In this document: in pieces, positions 8,223-16,225 of the stretch | How the letters are laid out: each line of letters opens with the position of its first letter | Position numbering within the stretch: the stretch's first letter is position 1 | Source of the DNA: Dehalococcoidales bacterium | GTDB lineage: Bacteria; Chloroflexota; Dehalococcoidia; Dehalococcoidales; RBG-16-60-22 | Direction: 5' to 3' | DNA length: 18,284 bases | Assembly: GCA_030606585.1 (NCBI GenBank) | Contig: JAUWGD010000017.1 | Span: 1 to 18,284 of the forward strand | Made by a program: the position numbers and the translations under genes | The notes under the pieces: model-generated | The model's database searches: none | Told to the model about the DNA's origin: nothing | Seen by the model: the letters and a program-made list of their open reading frames with translations, nothing else

Positions 8223-10172
8223 ATGAAGAACGATAGACATATGGTCGTTTTCCAGCCTTGCGGTGTACGCGGTAAGGTGGATGACGGCGCTACCATTCTT
8301 GAGGCATCCCAGCAACTGGGCGCCGATATAGAGAGTGTTTGTGGCGGCACGGGCGCCTGCGGCAAGTGCAAGGTAAGAATTGAAAAAGGATACTTTGCGA
8401 AATACGGTATCAGGTCGAAGATAGCATCCGTTACCATGATTGGGGAGGGGAATGAGAAATTCCTGAACAAAGCCCAGTTACGCCAGAACTACCGGATGGC
8501 ATGCCAGAATCGCATACATGGTGATGTCGTTATCTTTGTCCCGGAAGAGAGCCGTAAGGGCCGTCAGGTCATACGCAAGGAGGCCACGGCCCGGGATATA
8601 AAGCTCAAGCCGGCAGTAAAGAAATACTATGTCGAACTCAAGAATGCCACCCTGCACGATACTCTCGGCGACTTCGAACGCATTCAAGCGGCGCTTGCTG
8701 AAAAATACAAACTGCGTGACCTGACTATAGACTATCCTGCGCTGCTGAATTTGCAGAATATCGTGCGGGAGGGTAACTGGAAAGCCACCGTCTCGGTCCG
8801 TAATAAAAAGGAAGTTATCGATATAGAACCGGGACAAATTACAAAAGGCTACGGCCTGGCGGTTGATATCGGCACAACCACGGTAGCCGGCTATCTCTGC
8901 GATCTGACCACCGGCGAGGTGCTGGCCACCAACGCCATGATGAACCCGCAGGTAGCTTACGGCGAAGACGTAATGTCCCGCATCAGCTATGCCGTAAAGG
9001 GTAAGGGCGGCCTGAAACAGATGAACCGTGCCATTATCAAAGGGCTCAACCAGATTGCCGGGCGGGCCGCGGCCAGGGCGGGGATAAGGCGTTCGGATAT
9101 CATCGACATGTCCATAGTTGGCAATACCTGCATGCATCACATATTCCTCAATATCGACCCCCAGTATCTCGGTAAGACTCCGTTTTCTCCCAGCGTGAAT
9201 CACTCTCTGGATATCAAAGCACGCGACCTCGGAATAAAAATCGCTCCGTGCGCTCATGTACATGTCCTGCCGATAGAGGCAGGGTTCGTCGGCGCGGATA
9301 ACGTCGGGGTGCTTATTGCCGAAGAGCCTTACAATCAGGACGAAATACTGCTGATTATAGATATCGGCACCAACGGTGAACTTATTTTGGGCAATCGGAA
9401 AAAGCTGCTTTCCTCGTCGTGTGCCACCGGTCCCGCCTTCGAAGGAGCTGAAATAAAGCACGGCATGCGCGCCGCGCCGGGAGCCATTGAGAAACTGAAG
9501 ATAGACCCGGAGACCAGAGAGGTGCAGTTCAAGGTAATCGGCAACGAGCGCTGGAATACCGAGGTCAAGAATATCGGCGCCCGGGGAATTTGCGGCTCGG
9601 GGATATTCGATGCCGCCGCCCAGATGTTTCTGGCGGGAATCATTGATAAAGGGGGGCGTTTTAATTCCAGACTGGAATCAACCCGTTTACGAAAAAGCGG
9701 CAGCGGGCCTGAATTCGTTATTGCCCGGGCAGACGAAACATCCATCGGCAATGATATCGTTATCTGCCAGAAAGACATCAGGGCGATACAGCTTGCCAAG
9801 GGAGCCATGTATGCCGGCGCTAAAACCATGATGAATCGACTCGGCATTGATAAAATCGATAAGGTAATTCTGGCCGGGGCATTCGGGAGCTATATCGATA
9901 AGGAATCGGCAGCGGTTATCGGTCTTTTCCCCGACTGCGCCCCGAAAAATATTTACGCAGTCGGCAATGCCGCCGGGGACGGCGCGCGAATGGCGCTGCT
10001 TAACACGGATAAAAGAAAAGAGGCCGATATCATGGCCAGGCAGGTGGAGTACGTGGAACTAACCGTCGAGCCTGATTTCAACAGTACGTTTACCAAAGCT
10101 CTGACATTTCCTCATGCCGAAGACAAATTCCCCCACCTTAAGCATCTCTTCCCGAAAAGTAAATCATTATAA
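8223..10172 (+). CDS. RACo-like [2Fe-2S] ferredoxin/ASKHA-domain protein (DUF4445), corrinoid-protein reductive activator family
   Basis: 649-residue protein with the layout of RACo, the ATP-dependent reductive activator of corrinoid proteins, which returns inactive Co(II) to Co(I). The N-terminal plant-type [2Fe-2S] domain has Cys40, Cys46, Cys49 and Cys94 (Cx5Cx2C...C). A linker (about 110-205) leads to an actin-like ASKHA ATPase region with VDIGTTTVAG (214-223), GNTCMHH (300-306), IDIGTNGEL (379-387), the family-typical ATGPAFEGAEIKHGMRA (401-417) and ILAGAFGSYID (549-559). Length and all domains agree with an intact enzyme. Known relatives act on the corrinoid iron-sulfur protein of the acetyl-CoA pathway or on methyltransferase corrinoid proteins. 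No corrinoid protein or methyltransferase occurs in this window, so its target must be encoded elsewhere or be something new. The family call is firm, the partner unknown. Confidence 0.88.
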   Translation: MKNDRHMVVFQPCGVRGKVDDGATILEASQQLGADIESVCGGTGACGKCKVRIEKGYFAKYGIRSKIASVTMIGEGNEKFLNKAQLRQNYRMACQNRIHGDVVIFVPEESRKGRQVIRKEATARDIKLKPAVKKYYVELKNATLHDTLGDFERIQAALAEKYKLRDLTIDYPALLNLQNIVREGNWKATVSVRNKKEVIDIEPGQITKGYGLAVDIGTTTVAGYLCDLTTGEVLATNAMMNPQVAYGEDVMSRISYAVKGKGGLKQMNRAIIKGLNQIAGRAAARAGIRRSDIIDMSIVGNTCMHHIFLNIDPQYLGKTPFSPSVNHSLDIKARDLGIKIAPCAHVHVLPIEAGFVGADNVGVLIAEEPYNQDEILLIIDIGTNGELILGNRKKLLSSSCATGPAFEGAEIKHGMRAAPGAIEKLKIDPETREVQFKVIGNERWNTEVKNIGARGICGSGIFDAAAQMFLAGIIDKGGRFNSRLESTRLRKSGSGPEFVIARADETSIGNDIVICQKDIRAIQLAKGAMYAGAKTMMNRLGIDKIDKVILAGAFGSYIDKESAAVIGLFPDCAPKNIYAVGNAAGDGARMALLNTDKRKEADIMARQVEYVELTVEPDFNSTFTKALTFPHAEDKFPHLKHLFPKSKSL

Positions 10173-10192
10173 AATTACAAGGAGGATAAAAC

Positions 10193-10948
10193 ATGCAGCC
10201 CCTAAAACAAGACCTGTCCATATATAGCAAGTTTGATTTTGAAAAGCAGCCTGTAGGCGTTAAGTTCCTGCCCACCAGGCCGGGAGGAATCGAGCAGCTG
10301 GATAAGACCCTGTCCTTCTGTGAAATGGCCAAGGAAGCACAGGAGAGGGGAACACCGTTTTACTTCGCGAAAGAGAATGAGAGTTGCTTTGGAAAAGCAC
10401 TATTGGGAATGGAGGATTTACCCTCATTCGCTCAAGCCGGACAGATAGGGGTTAGACTCGAAATCTTCGGAGAGGCTCGGGCTAACAGCGACCTCTATCA
10501 ACATCTTTATCTACTACCGAGGGGCACTGTTAACTATGTCGCTTTTTCCACACTGGACAAACTGGCATTCGAGCCGGATCTCTTAATCATTCTGGCTAAT
10601 GCAAACCAGGCAGAAATCGTGATGAGGGCAATGAGCTATTCGACTGGTGAGCTACGGGAGTCAAAGTCAACAGGTGTATTGGGATGTGCCTGGGTCTACA
10701 ATTATCCCTACCGGAGCGGCAAGGTGAATTTCACGGTTACCGGGCTGGCCTTTGGTATGAAATCGAAAGAAGTGTACGAAGCGGGACAGCTACTTATTTC
10801 TATCCCTTATAACTGGATACCGACTATAACACAGAACCTGAAGGAAATGAAATGGGTTCTTCCATCATACACGGAGGGCAGGGAAAAGTTCCTGATACGA
10901 GAGCGAGAGAACATTGATGAATTAACCCGGGAGATGGAGAATCCCTAG
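10193..10948 (+). CDS. DUF169 family protein of unknown function
   Basis: 251-residue cytosolic protein that I recognise as DUF169 (COG2043), a family found mainly in archaea and anaerobic bacteria and without a settled function. Family-like features are PVGVKF at 20-25, a Cys43 segment (SFCEMAKEAQERGTPFYF, 41-58), ESCFGKALLGM around Cys65 (63-73), and Cys165 in the VLGCAW stretch. The conserved cysteines could bind metal or a cluster, but this is speculation. It starts 20 bases after the RACo-like gene with a strong AAGGAGG (10179-10185), so the two are probably co-transcribed. No signal peptide or membrane segment is visible. Confidence 0.75.
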   Translation: MQPLKQDLSIYSKFDFEKQPVGVKFLPTRPGGIEQLDKTLSFCEMAKEAQERGTPFYFAKENESCFGKALLGMEDLPSFAQAGQIGVRLEIFGEARANSDLYQHLYLLPRGTVNYVAFSTLDKLAFEPDLLIILANANQAEIVMRAMSYSTGELRESKSTGVLGCAWVYNYPYRSGKVNFTVTGLAFGMKSKEVYEAGQLLISIPYNWIPTITQNLKEMKWVLPSYTEGREKFLIRERENIDELTREMENP

Positions 10949-10966
10949 ACAGGAAAGGAGGTAGAA

Positions 10967-11284
10967 ATGATAGCCGCCATAGTCAGATTCGAAGTGAAAG
11001 ACGAGGTAAAGAAACTGCTGGCCGATACGGAAGCTGTCAGGAAACATCTTGCCCAGGTGATTGAAGGCTGTAAGAAGGTTCCCGGAATGAAGGAGAAAAT
11101 CTTCATTATGAATCCCAAAACATACGGGCAGGGTGCTACGTTGATATTCGACACACAGGAGAATTGGGAAGCATATCTAAAATCGGACCTTTATAAAACA
11201 ACCGTCCTGGATATCTGCGAAGGCGAACCCAGAATAGAGGTCTACGTACATACGGCCAGTTTGACAAAGGGCGTGGTCCTCTAA
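10967..11284 (+). CDS. small dimeric alpha/beta-barrel (ABM/YdhR-like) protein
   Basis: 105-residue protein whose pattern (strand AIVRFEV, a long helix about 12-38, strand KIFIMNP, strand ATLIFD, helix NWEAYLKS, strand RIEVYVHT) fits the ferredoxin-like fold of dimeric alpha/beta-barrel proteins such as antibiotic-biosynthesis monooxygenase or YdhR relatives. That superfamily includes cofactor-free oxygenases, isomerases and ligand-binding proteins, so function cannot be assigned; an oxygenase role seems unlikely beside anaerobic genes. It has a near-perfect anti-SD match AAAGGAGGT (10954-10962) and starts 18 bases after DUF169, as the last gene of this co-directional group. Its stop is only 18 bases from the stop of the convergent acyl-CoA dehydrogenase gene. 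Confidence 0.6.
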   Translation: MIAAIVRFEVKDEVKKLLADTEAVRKHLAQVIEGCKKVPGMKEKIFIMNPKTYGQGATLIFDTQENWEAYLKSDLYKTTVLDICEGEPRIEVYVHTASLTKGVVL

Positions 11285-11302
11285 TCCAGGCTCAGGCCAG
11301 CA

Positions 11303-12511
11303 CTAGGCCCAGTTCTTCAAATCATAGTAGCCCCTGGCAACACGATAGCGAGAGATTTGCTGCCCTCCAAGCCATAGCTGCGTTATCTTGATGTCCCTGA
11401 GGCATTTTTCGTAGGGAAAGTCCTCAGAGATTGCCATCGAACCCAGGAGCTCGGCACCTTTGTTGATTGTCTCTACAGCAGTATCTGCGGCATAGACTCT
11501 TGCGGCTGTTGCTTTGGAGATGAACTCCGGAGTCCACGGCGGACCGTATACGTCAAGATGGTCAAGCATGTAACCCAGGTTATAGATACTTGCCCTCATC
11601 ATCTCGATACCGATAGCCATATCGGCAATTATTCCGGCCGCCATGCTGTGCTGCCTGACCGGCTTGAATCCGCCCATGCGGGTACCGGTATACTCAAGCA
11701 CTATTTCAAAAGCGCGTTCAGCGATTCCCAGAGCCATGGTGGCTGAATGCCAGCCGGTTCCTGCGGATATGAAATGATAAAAATTAGCATCCATACCGGG
11801 ACCGGCAAGTCGATATTCCTTGGGCACCCGAACGTTATCATAATGCACCGAACTATTTATCGATGTTTTGAACAGCATCTTCTTTTCCGGTTTTCCAAAT
11901 GAAAGCCCCGGGGTATCCCTGGGAACATATATCAGGGCAACGCCGTCATCACCCGCTTTGGTGTCAGTGGTACAGATTGTCAAATAAACTTCCGCTATAC
12001 CACCATTAGTGGGCCACGACTTGTTCCCGTTTATCACATACTCATCACCCTCAAGTTTAGCGGTCGTTTTAATCCCGGCGCCATCCAAAAGAGGATTCTC
12101 GGAATCAGCCCCGCCTGCTTCATCGGTCATAGAAAGGCAGGAGTAAGCCAATTTACCGCTGCAGAAGGGCGGGATAAACCTGTCCATGACAACCCTGTTC
12201 TCGGCTACTATCGCCGGTTTTAGAGTAAGGCCCCAGTTTATACCTGCGGAGAGACTTATCCCGCCATCGCCTTTAGCCAGTTCCTCGCAGATAATGCCGA
12301 GAGCGGTGCTGGAGCCATCTCCCCCGCCGTATTCAGCAGGATAACCAGCCGCTTGAACTCCCATGTCGACAAGTTTCTGATGGACTTCCTCTACAAATTT
12401 GTAGTCTGTTTCCAGTTTCCTGGTATTGGGGATAATCTCTTTCCTGGTTAAATCCCTTACGGCCTCCCGAATCTGGCGGTCCTCGTCGGTTAAAAGGTGC
12501 TCTAAATTCAT
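11303..12511 (-). CDS. acyl-CoA dehydrogenase family protein with unusual active site
   Basis: 402-residue acyl-CoA dehydrogenase homologue on the opposite strand. The three-domain layout is complete: N-terminal helices, middle beta domain with SMTDEAGGADSENP (127-140) and SWPTNGG (165-171), and a C-terminal helical domain with TRMGGFKPVRQH (277-288) at the FAD contact. Aligned by eye, neither canonical base is a glutamate: the isovaleryl-type site is Thr252 (AGTGWHSA) and the MCAD-type site is Leu381 (WLGGQQI). It may use another base such as Asp, catalyse a different flavin reaction, or act as a non-catalytic partner. GGGAGAGGAT stands in front of the ATG. It is probably co-transcribed with the small gene 95 bases upstream; a weak TTGAAG-18-TACACA pair in that gap could be a second promoter. 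Confidence 0.82.
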   Translation of the reverse strand: MNLEHLLTDEDRQIREAVRDLTRKEIIPNTRKLETDYKFVEEVHQKLVDMGVQAAGYPAEYGGGDGSSTALGIICEELAKGDGGISLSAGINWGLTLKPAIVAENRVVMDRFIPPFCSGKLAYSCLSMTDEAGGADSENPLLDGAGIKTTAKLEGDEYVINGNKSWPTNGGIAEVYLTICTTDTKAGDDGVALIYVPRDTPGLSFGKPEKKMLFKTSINSSVHYDNVRVPKEYRLAGPGMDANFYHFISAGTGWHSATMALGIAERAFEIVLEYTGTRMGGFKPVRQHSMAAGIIADMAIGIEMMRASIYNLGYMLDHLDVYGPPWTPEFISKATAARVYAADTAVETINKGAELLGSMAISEDFPYEKCLRDIKITQLWLGGQQISRYRVARGYYDLKNWA

Positions 12512-12606
12512 AAATCCTCTCCCTTAACTGTGTATTGAATAAAACACTACAGCTTCAATGGTAGTCATGAGCTGATTCCGCTTGATAAATGGCTTGTATT
12601 TAATAT

Positions 12607-12918
12607 TTAATATATTTCTTCGCCCATCAGGGTATGGAATGCCGGGTTTACCATGGTGCTCCATTTAGCCGCGAAGTCCTGGAATGTCTTTGAAGGCATG
12701 GCTTCCTTGGCGAATAATTCCGGGTCTTTAATATGCAGAATACCGACATATTTATAGGGTATCTCACCCTTCATCGAGCCTGTTATTTTCACCATTTCGA
12801 ACTTTTTAACCCCTGGCAGACCGTCCAGCAGCGGCCCCTTTTCGTTAACGACATAGTCCTTATACTGTTCATCGGTGACATGGTCCGCCAGATTGTAAAG
12901 GATAATTTGCTTGGCCAT
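12607..12918 (-). CDS. small dimeric alpha/beta-barrel protein (REDY/HapK- or EthD-like)
   Basis: 103-residue protein with a strand (KQIILYNL), a helix with an EQYKDYVVNE segment (17-26), a loop LPGVKKFEMVKI (34-45), strand YKYVGILHI (55-63), a helix and a terminal MGEEIY. This pattern resembles the dimeric alpha/beta-barrel proteins annotated as REDY-like/HapK or EthD. Function is not known from sequence. The ribosome site AGAGGT lies about ten bases ahead of the ATG. It is the first gene of a two-gene leftward unit with the acyl-CoA dehydrogenase, so a role in handling the same acyl substrate or its product is a reasonable guess. It shares the fold type, but no obvious sequence identity, with the protein at 10967-11284. 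Confidence 0.58.
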   Translation of the reverse strand: MAKQIILYNLADHVTDEQYKDYVVNEKGPLLDGLPGVKKFEMVKITGSMKGEIPYKYVGILHIKDPELFAKEAMPSKTFQDFAAKWSTMVNPAFHTLMGEEIY

Positions 12919-12971
12919 TTTACTACCTCTTTCTTTAAATATTTTACGCGAATTATTGATTACCCGTTAAG

Positions 12972-13000
12972 AGACTAGCTTATGCATATCTCTTTGTCAA
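12972..13000 (-). promoter_or_regulatory. possible leftward promoter for the small barrel protein/acyl-CoA dehydrogenase unit
   Basis: Read on the minus strand, a perfect TTGACA (13000-12995) is followed after 17 bases by TAGTCT (12977-12972). The -35 is ideal but the -10 matches consensus poorly. The predicted transcript start would lie some 50 bases before the ATG at 12918. Confidence 0.38.
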
Positions 13001-13025
13001 TTTTGGAAGGTTTTCAGGCCTGGAA

Positions 13026-13034
13026 TGTGATAAT
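13026..13034 (+). promoter_or_regulatory. possible extended -10 promoter for the rightward acetyltransferase/glycosyltransferase pair
   Basis: TGTGATAAT fits an extended -10 element (TGn followed by a 5-of-6 match to TATAAT) about 50 bases ahead of the start at 13084. No convincing -35 is present, as is common for extended -10 promoters. The nearby palindrome CAGGCCTG (13015-13022) could be an operator half or chance. Confidence 0.3.
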
Positions 13035-13083
13035 AGTCCTTTTACTCCACCACAGGTAAAATGTTAGACTATAGAGTAGAAAT

Positions 13084-14064
13084 ATGAGTTATACCGTTAA
13101 CGAGGACAGCCTGGACAAACTGAACTCATACTGGGCAGATTCCACAAATACTCTCGATTGGCCTTCCGTGTTCGTTTTACCGGCCTGGCTGAAGGTCTGG
13201 TGGCAAATATTCGGTTCCGGATACAAGCTGTACATACGCACGGTGCGGCAGGGAGAGAAAATCGTTGGTATCGCTCCGCTGATGGTCAGGGGAGAAACGG
13301 CGTTGCTCATCGGCGATACCGATGTCTGTGACTACCTGGATTTTGTGGTTACGCCCGGCCTGGAAGATGGTTTCTTTAACACGCTGCTGGATGACTTAAA
13401 AGCTAATGGTATAAGCGAACTCGACCTGAATCACGTACGCCCCGATTCCGCAGCGCTTACCAGCCTGGCAGCTATTGCCGCCGACCGCGGCTATAAAGTC
13501 GCCAATACACAGGAAGATATCTCCGTGGAGATTGAGCTGCCAGCTTCGTGGGACGAATACCTGGCAATATTAAGTACTAAACAGCGCCATGAAGTAAAGC
13601 GTAAGTTAAGGCGTTTAGAGAAGGCAGGCAAAGTAGGGCACCGCTGTCTTGATGCGGGTCAGGAGCTTGAAGAATATCTGGCACTATTTCTGAAGCTTTT
13701 CCCGATGAGCCGGGAAGACAAAGCCAGTTTTTTGACACCGCAGATGGAATTATTTTTTAAGAATCTGGCTAAAGCTATGGCCGGGATTGGGCTGCTGAGG
13801 TTTGGTATTATCGAACTGGACAACCAACCGGCTGCCATGACTCTGGGCTTTGACTATAAAAACGCACACTTCTTATATAACAGCGCTTATGACCCCCAGT
13901 TCAACTATTTAAGCGTCGGACTACTGTGTAAAGTCCTCTGTCTAAAAGAGAGTATTGAGAAGGGTAAAAAGAAATGGGATTTTCTCAAAGGCGCCGAAGC
14001 ATATAAATATCACCTTGGCGGCCGCGAAGTACCCCTGTACAGGTGCCGGATAACCATTAAATAG
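13084..14064 (+). CDS. CelD/BcsL-type GNAT acetyltransferase (COG5653, FemAB-like fold)
   Basis: 326-residue cytosolic protein with the layout of CelD/BcsL acetyltransferases: an N-terminal GNAT-like half containing PAWLKVWWQIFG (33-44) and GEKIVGIAPLM (57-67), then the characteristic basic segment STKQRHEVKRKLRRLEK (164-180), and a C-terminal half ending in KWDFLKGAEAYKYHLGG (297-313). Family members transfer acyl groups during exopolysaccharide, cell-wall or glycolipid formation, usually without a known exact substrate. The 20-base gap to the MshA-like glycosyltransferase suggests co-transcription and a shared glycoconjugate or amino-sugar substrate. The ribosome site is weak (GAGTAG region), and the start was chosen because it is the first ATG after the intergenic region and gives a normal family length. 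Confidence 0.72.
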   Translation: MSYTVNEDSLDKLNSYWADSTNTLDWPSVFVLPAWLKVWWQIFGSGYKLYIRTVRQGEKIVGIAPLMVRGETALLIGDTDVCDYLDFVVTPGLEDGFFNTLLDDLKANGISELDLNHVRPDSAALTSLAAIAADRGYKVANTQEDISVEIELPASWDEYLAILSTKQRHEVKRKLRRLEKAGKVGHRCLDAGQELEEYLALFLKLFPMSREDKASFLTPQMELFFKNLAKAMAGIGLLRFGIIELDNQPAAMTLGFDYKNAHFLYNSAYDPQFNYLSVGLLCKVLCLKESIEKGKKKWDFLKGAEAYKYHLGGREVPLYRCRITIK

Positions 14065-14084
14065 AATCGAGATTTAGTGAAATC

Positions 14085-15317
14085 ATGGATGAGAACAGAT
14101 TAAGAATAGCTATGTTGAGCGCCCACAGCTGTCCGGTAGGCGACCTGGGAGCTAAAGATACCGGCGGCATGAGCGTCTATATCCGGGAGCTGGCTCGCGA
14201 ACTGGGTGAGCAGGGACATCACGTGGATGTCTATACACGAGCCCACGACCCGGCCGACCCCCAGATTGTCGAACTGGGGCATCAGTCACGGCTTATTCAC
14301 CTCAAGGCGGGGCAGGAAGAGACGATACACAAACTGGCCGTATATTCCTACCTGCCTGAATTTAACTGCAACCTGGAGAATTTCCGTAAGAACAACGGGC
14401 TTCAATATGACCTCATTTTCAGCCATTACTGGCTCTCAGGATGGGCGGGGAAATACCTACAGCAGTGGTGGCAGGTGCCTCACGTTGTCATGTTCCACAC
14501 CCTGGGTGCCGTGAAAAACGCCATCGGCATCGGAGAAGATTCTTCCGAGCTTCGCATCGTCACCGAAAGGGAAGCGGTGAACGATTGCCAGCGCATTATC
14601 GCGTCTACCGAAAGTGAAAAAAACGAGCTTATACAACGCTACGGTGCGCTACCGGAAAAAATCGGCATCGTACCGTGCGGAGTTAATATGGAACTCTTTC
14701 AACCCGTAGACAGGGCAACCGCCAGGCAAAAGCTGGGCATAACCGCCGATAATATTGTCCTGTTCGTCGGTAGAATCGACCCGCTAAAGGGCGCTGACCG
14801 GCTTATCAAGGCTATACCTTACCTGAATACTTACGACGACCTGCGACTGATAATAATCGGCGGTGACGAGTACAGTCAGAGTGAAGTGGACAAATTACAC
14901 AAACTGACCGGCGAACTGGATATAGAGGACAGGGTAACGTTTCAGGGGATGGTGAAACAGGCGCAACTGCCTTATTTCTACAGCGCCGCTGATGTCTGCG
15001 TGGTACCTTCATATTACGAGAGTTTTGGACTCGTGGCCCTGGAGTCATTAGCCTGCGGCACGCCGGTGGTGGCGACTGATGTCGGCGACCTTAAAAATAT
15101 TATCAGGCAGGGTGAGACCGGATACGTGGTAACCGAGAACACGCCTCAAAACCTGGCCGATAGTATAAATTCGATCCTGACAGGACCACCCCGGGATATG
15201 GAGACCGCCTTCTCTGTAAGAGCGTCTATCAGCGGATACAGCTGGGAGAGTATTGCCGACGGGGTAATCAGCGAACTGCGCCTGGCACTGAAAAACCAAA
15301 TGACGCCGGTGGCCTAA
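14085..15317 (+). CDS. GT4 family glycosyltransferase, MshA-like
   Basis: 410-residue retaining GT-B glycosyltransferase of family GT4. The N-terminal domain opens with LSAHSCPVGD and DTGGMSVYIRELA (25-37), then has SHYWLSGWAG (113-122), FHTLGAVKNA (137-146) and VTEREAVNDCQRIIAST (159-175). These follow the MshA pattern closely (MshA joins GlcNAc from UDP-GlcNAc to inositol 3-phosphate). The C-terminal donor domain has FVGRIDPLKG (227-236, with Arg230 and Lys235 expected at the donor phosphates) and the E-x7-E pair Glu312/Glu320 in YESFGLVALE. Sucrose-phosphate-synthase-type and other GT4 enzymes share parts of this, so the acceptor is not certain. Its stop overlaps the stop of the convergent double-GNAT gene by four bases. 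PIG-L and GNAT genes close by strengthen an amino-sugar pathway reading. Confidence 0.85.
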   Translation: MDENRLRIAMLSAHSCPVGDLGAKDTGGMSVYIRELARELGEQGHHVDVYTRAHDPADPQIVELGHQSRLIHLKAGQEETIHKLAVYSYLPEFNCNLENFRKNNGLQYDLIFSHYWLSGWAGKYLQQWWQVPHVVMFHTLGAVKNAIGIGEDSSELRIVTEREAVNDCQRIIASTESEKNELIQRYGALPEKIGIVPCGVNMELFQPVDRATARQKLGITADNIVLFVGRIDPLKGADRLIKAIPYLNTYDDLRLIIIGGDEYSQSEVDKLHKLTGELDIEDRVTFQGMVKQAQLPYFYSAADVCVVPSYYESFGLVALESLACGTPVVATDVGDLKNIIRQGETGYVVTENTPQNLADSINSILTGPPRDMETAFSVRASISGYSWESIADGVISELRLALKNQMTPVA

Positions 15318-16225
15318 CTTACCGGCTTCTCGTACCACAGGTAATTTTTTAGTAATTTGAATCCGGTTGATTCATAAAGAGAAAGAGCTTCCTTATTCTC
15401 GCTATCTACCGTCAACCAGACATCACTTACGCCCATATATTTCAGGTTGGCCAGTCCGGCCAAGAGCGTTTTCCTGCCAATACCCTTACCACGATAATCC
15501 GGGTCGGAACCTATCATAAAAATGCGGCCCTGTCCGACGGCGGTTATCTCCGTCCAGCAGTAACCGGTGACCTCATCTTCCTCGCAGGCCAGAACGATAT
15601 CCCTCGGAGAACGGTGGCTCAGGCTCATATTATAAGATATCGTTTCCATGGTTTCGGGATTGTATCCCCAGTGCTCGCTGAAGCTGCGGTTTTGTATATT
15701 AATCAGTATTTCTTCCTCACCTTCACGCAGATGGCGACAATCGCAATAGGCCCGGTCTAATTCCTGCCGATTCACCTTATTCAAGTCCAGACTCAATTCC
15801 AGGTACCGGCGGACGCATTCGAATCCCAGTTTGGAGAGAACGACCGCCGCGACGGTATTATCTTCACCTATAATAACGTGGAGGAAACCGGCTCCCAGTT
15901 CCTTAGCGCGGCTCATGGCCCGACGAAAAAGTTTTTTCCCCAGTCCTTTCCGCCGGTGCTCGGGCCGCAGCCAGCAGTCGATTATCACCCGTTTTATATC
16001 CCGCTCCGGCAGCATATCCAGAAAGCCGATAATTTCACCGGTCTTTTCCACAACCAGCAAATCATGTTCAGGGGTAAAATCGGGGCGGGACAGCTTTTCC
16101 ATGATAGCCTGTGGTGTATTTGGCCTGCCGATGGGTTCCTGCCGTTCGGCTTCCTGATACAGGAGAACGAAGAAATTGAAATAGGCGGACCGGTAGTTCC
16201 TGATATTATAAGGGGAAACAGCCAT
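15314..16225 (-). CDS. double-GNAT acetyltransferase, MshD-like
   Basis: Protein with two tandem GNAT domains, the layout of mycothiol synthase MshD. I prefer the ATG at 16225 (303 residues; SEVSESD upstream is not conserved-looking, and AGAGGT lies 13 bases ahead) over an in-frame TTG at 16279 that would intrude into the divergent gene's leader. Domain 1 (about 5-148) has the acetyl-CoA loop RRKGLG at 91-96 and DNTVAAVVLSKLGF (122-135). Domain 2 (about 165-303) has NRSFSEHWGY (179-188), DPDYRGKGIG (241-250) and ENKEALSLYESTGF (276-289). Both loops look functional; in MshD only one domain is catalytic. Length agrees with MshD (about 315). Double-GNAT proteins of other function exist, so the specific role is an inference from the neighbourhood of MshA- and MshB-like genes. 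Confidence 0.75.
   Translation of the reverse strand: MAVSPYNIRNYRSAYFNFFVLLYQEAERQEPIGRPNTPQAIMEKLSRPDFTPEHDLLVVEKTGEIIGFLDMLPERDIKRVIIDCWLRPEHRRKGLGKKLFRRAMSRAKELGAGFLHVIIGEDNTVAAVVLSKLGFECVRRYLELSLDLNKVNRQELDRAYCDCRHLREGEEEILINIQNRSFSEHWGYNPETMETISYNMSLSHRSPRDIVLACEEDEVTGYCWTEITAVGQGRIFMIGSDPDYRGKGIGRKTLLAGLANLKYMGVSDVWLTVDSENKEALSLYESTGFKLLKNYLWYEKPVS

Noticed and set aside
8478..9461. 327-codon open frame on the minus strand inside the RACo-like gene
   Set aside because: It lies wholly opposite a well-supported gene, shows no recognisable domain, has low-complexity shadow composition and lacks a sensible ribosome site.
12733..12978. 81-codon plus-strand open frame overlapping the small barrel gene
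   Set aside because: It is a shadow of the minus-strand gene, which has a proper ribosome site and a fold-like pattern.
13015..13022. CAGGCCTG palindrome as a regulator site
   Set aside because: An isolated 8-base palindrome is expected by chance at this scale, and no second copy was noticed; it is mentioned only as a possibility in the promoter entry.
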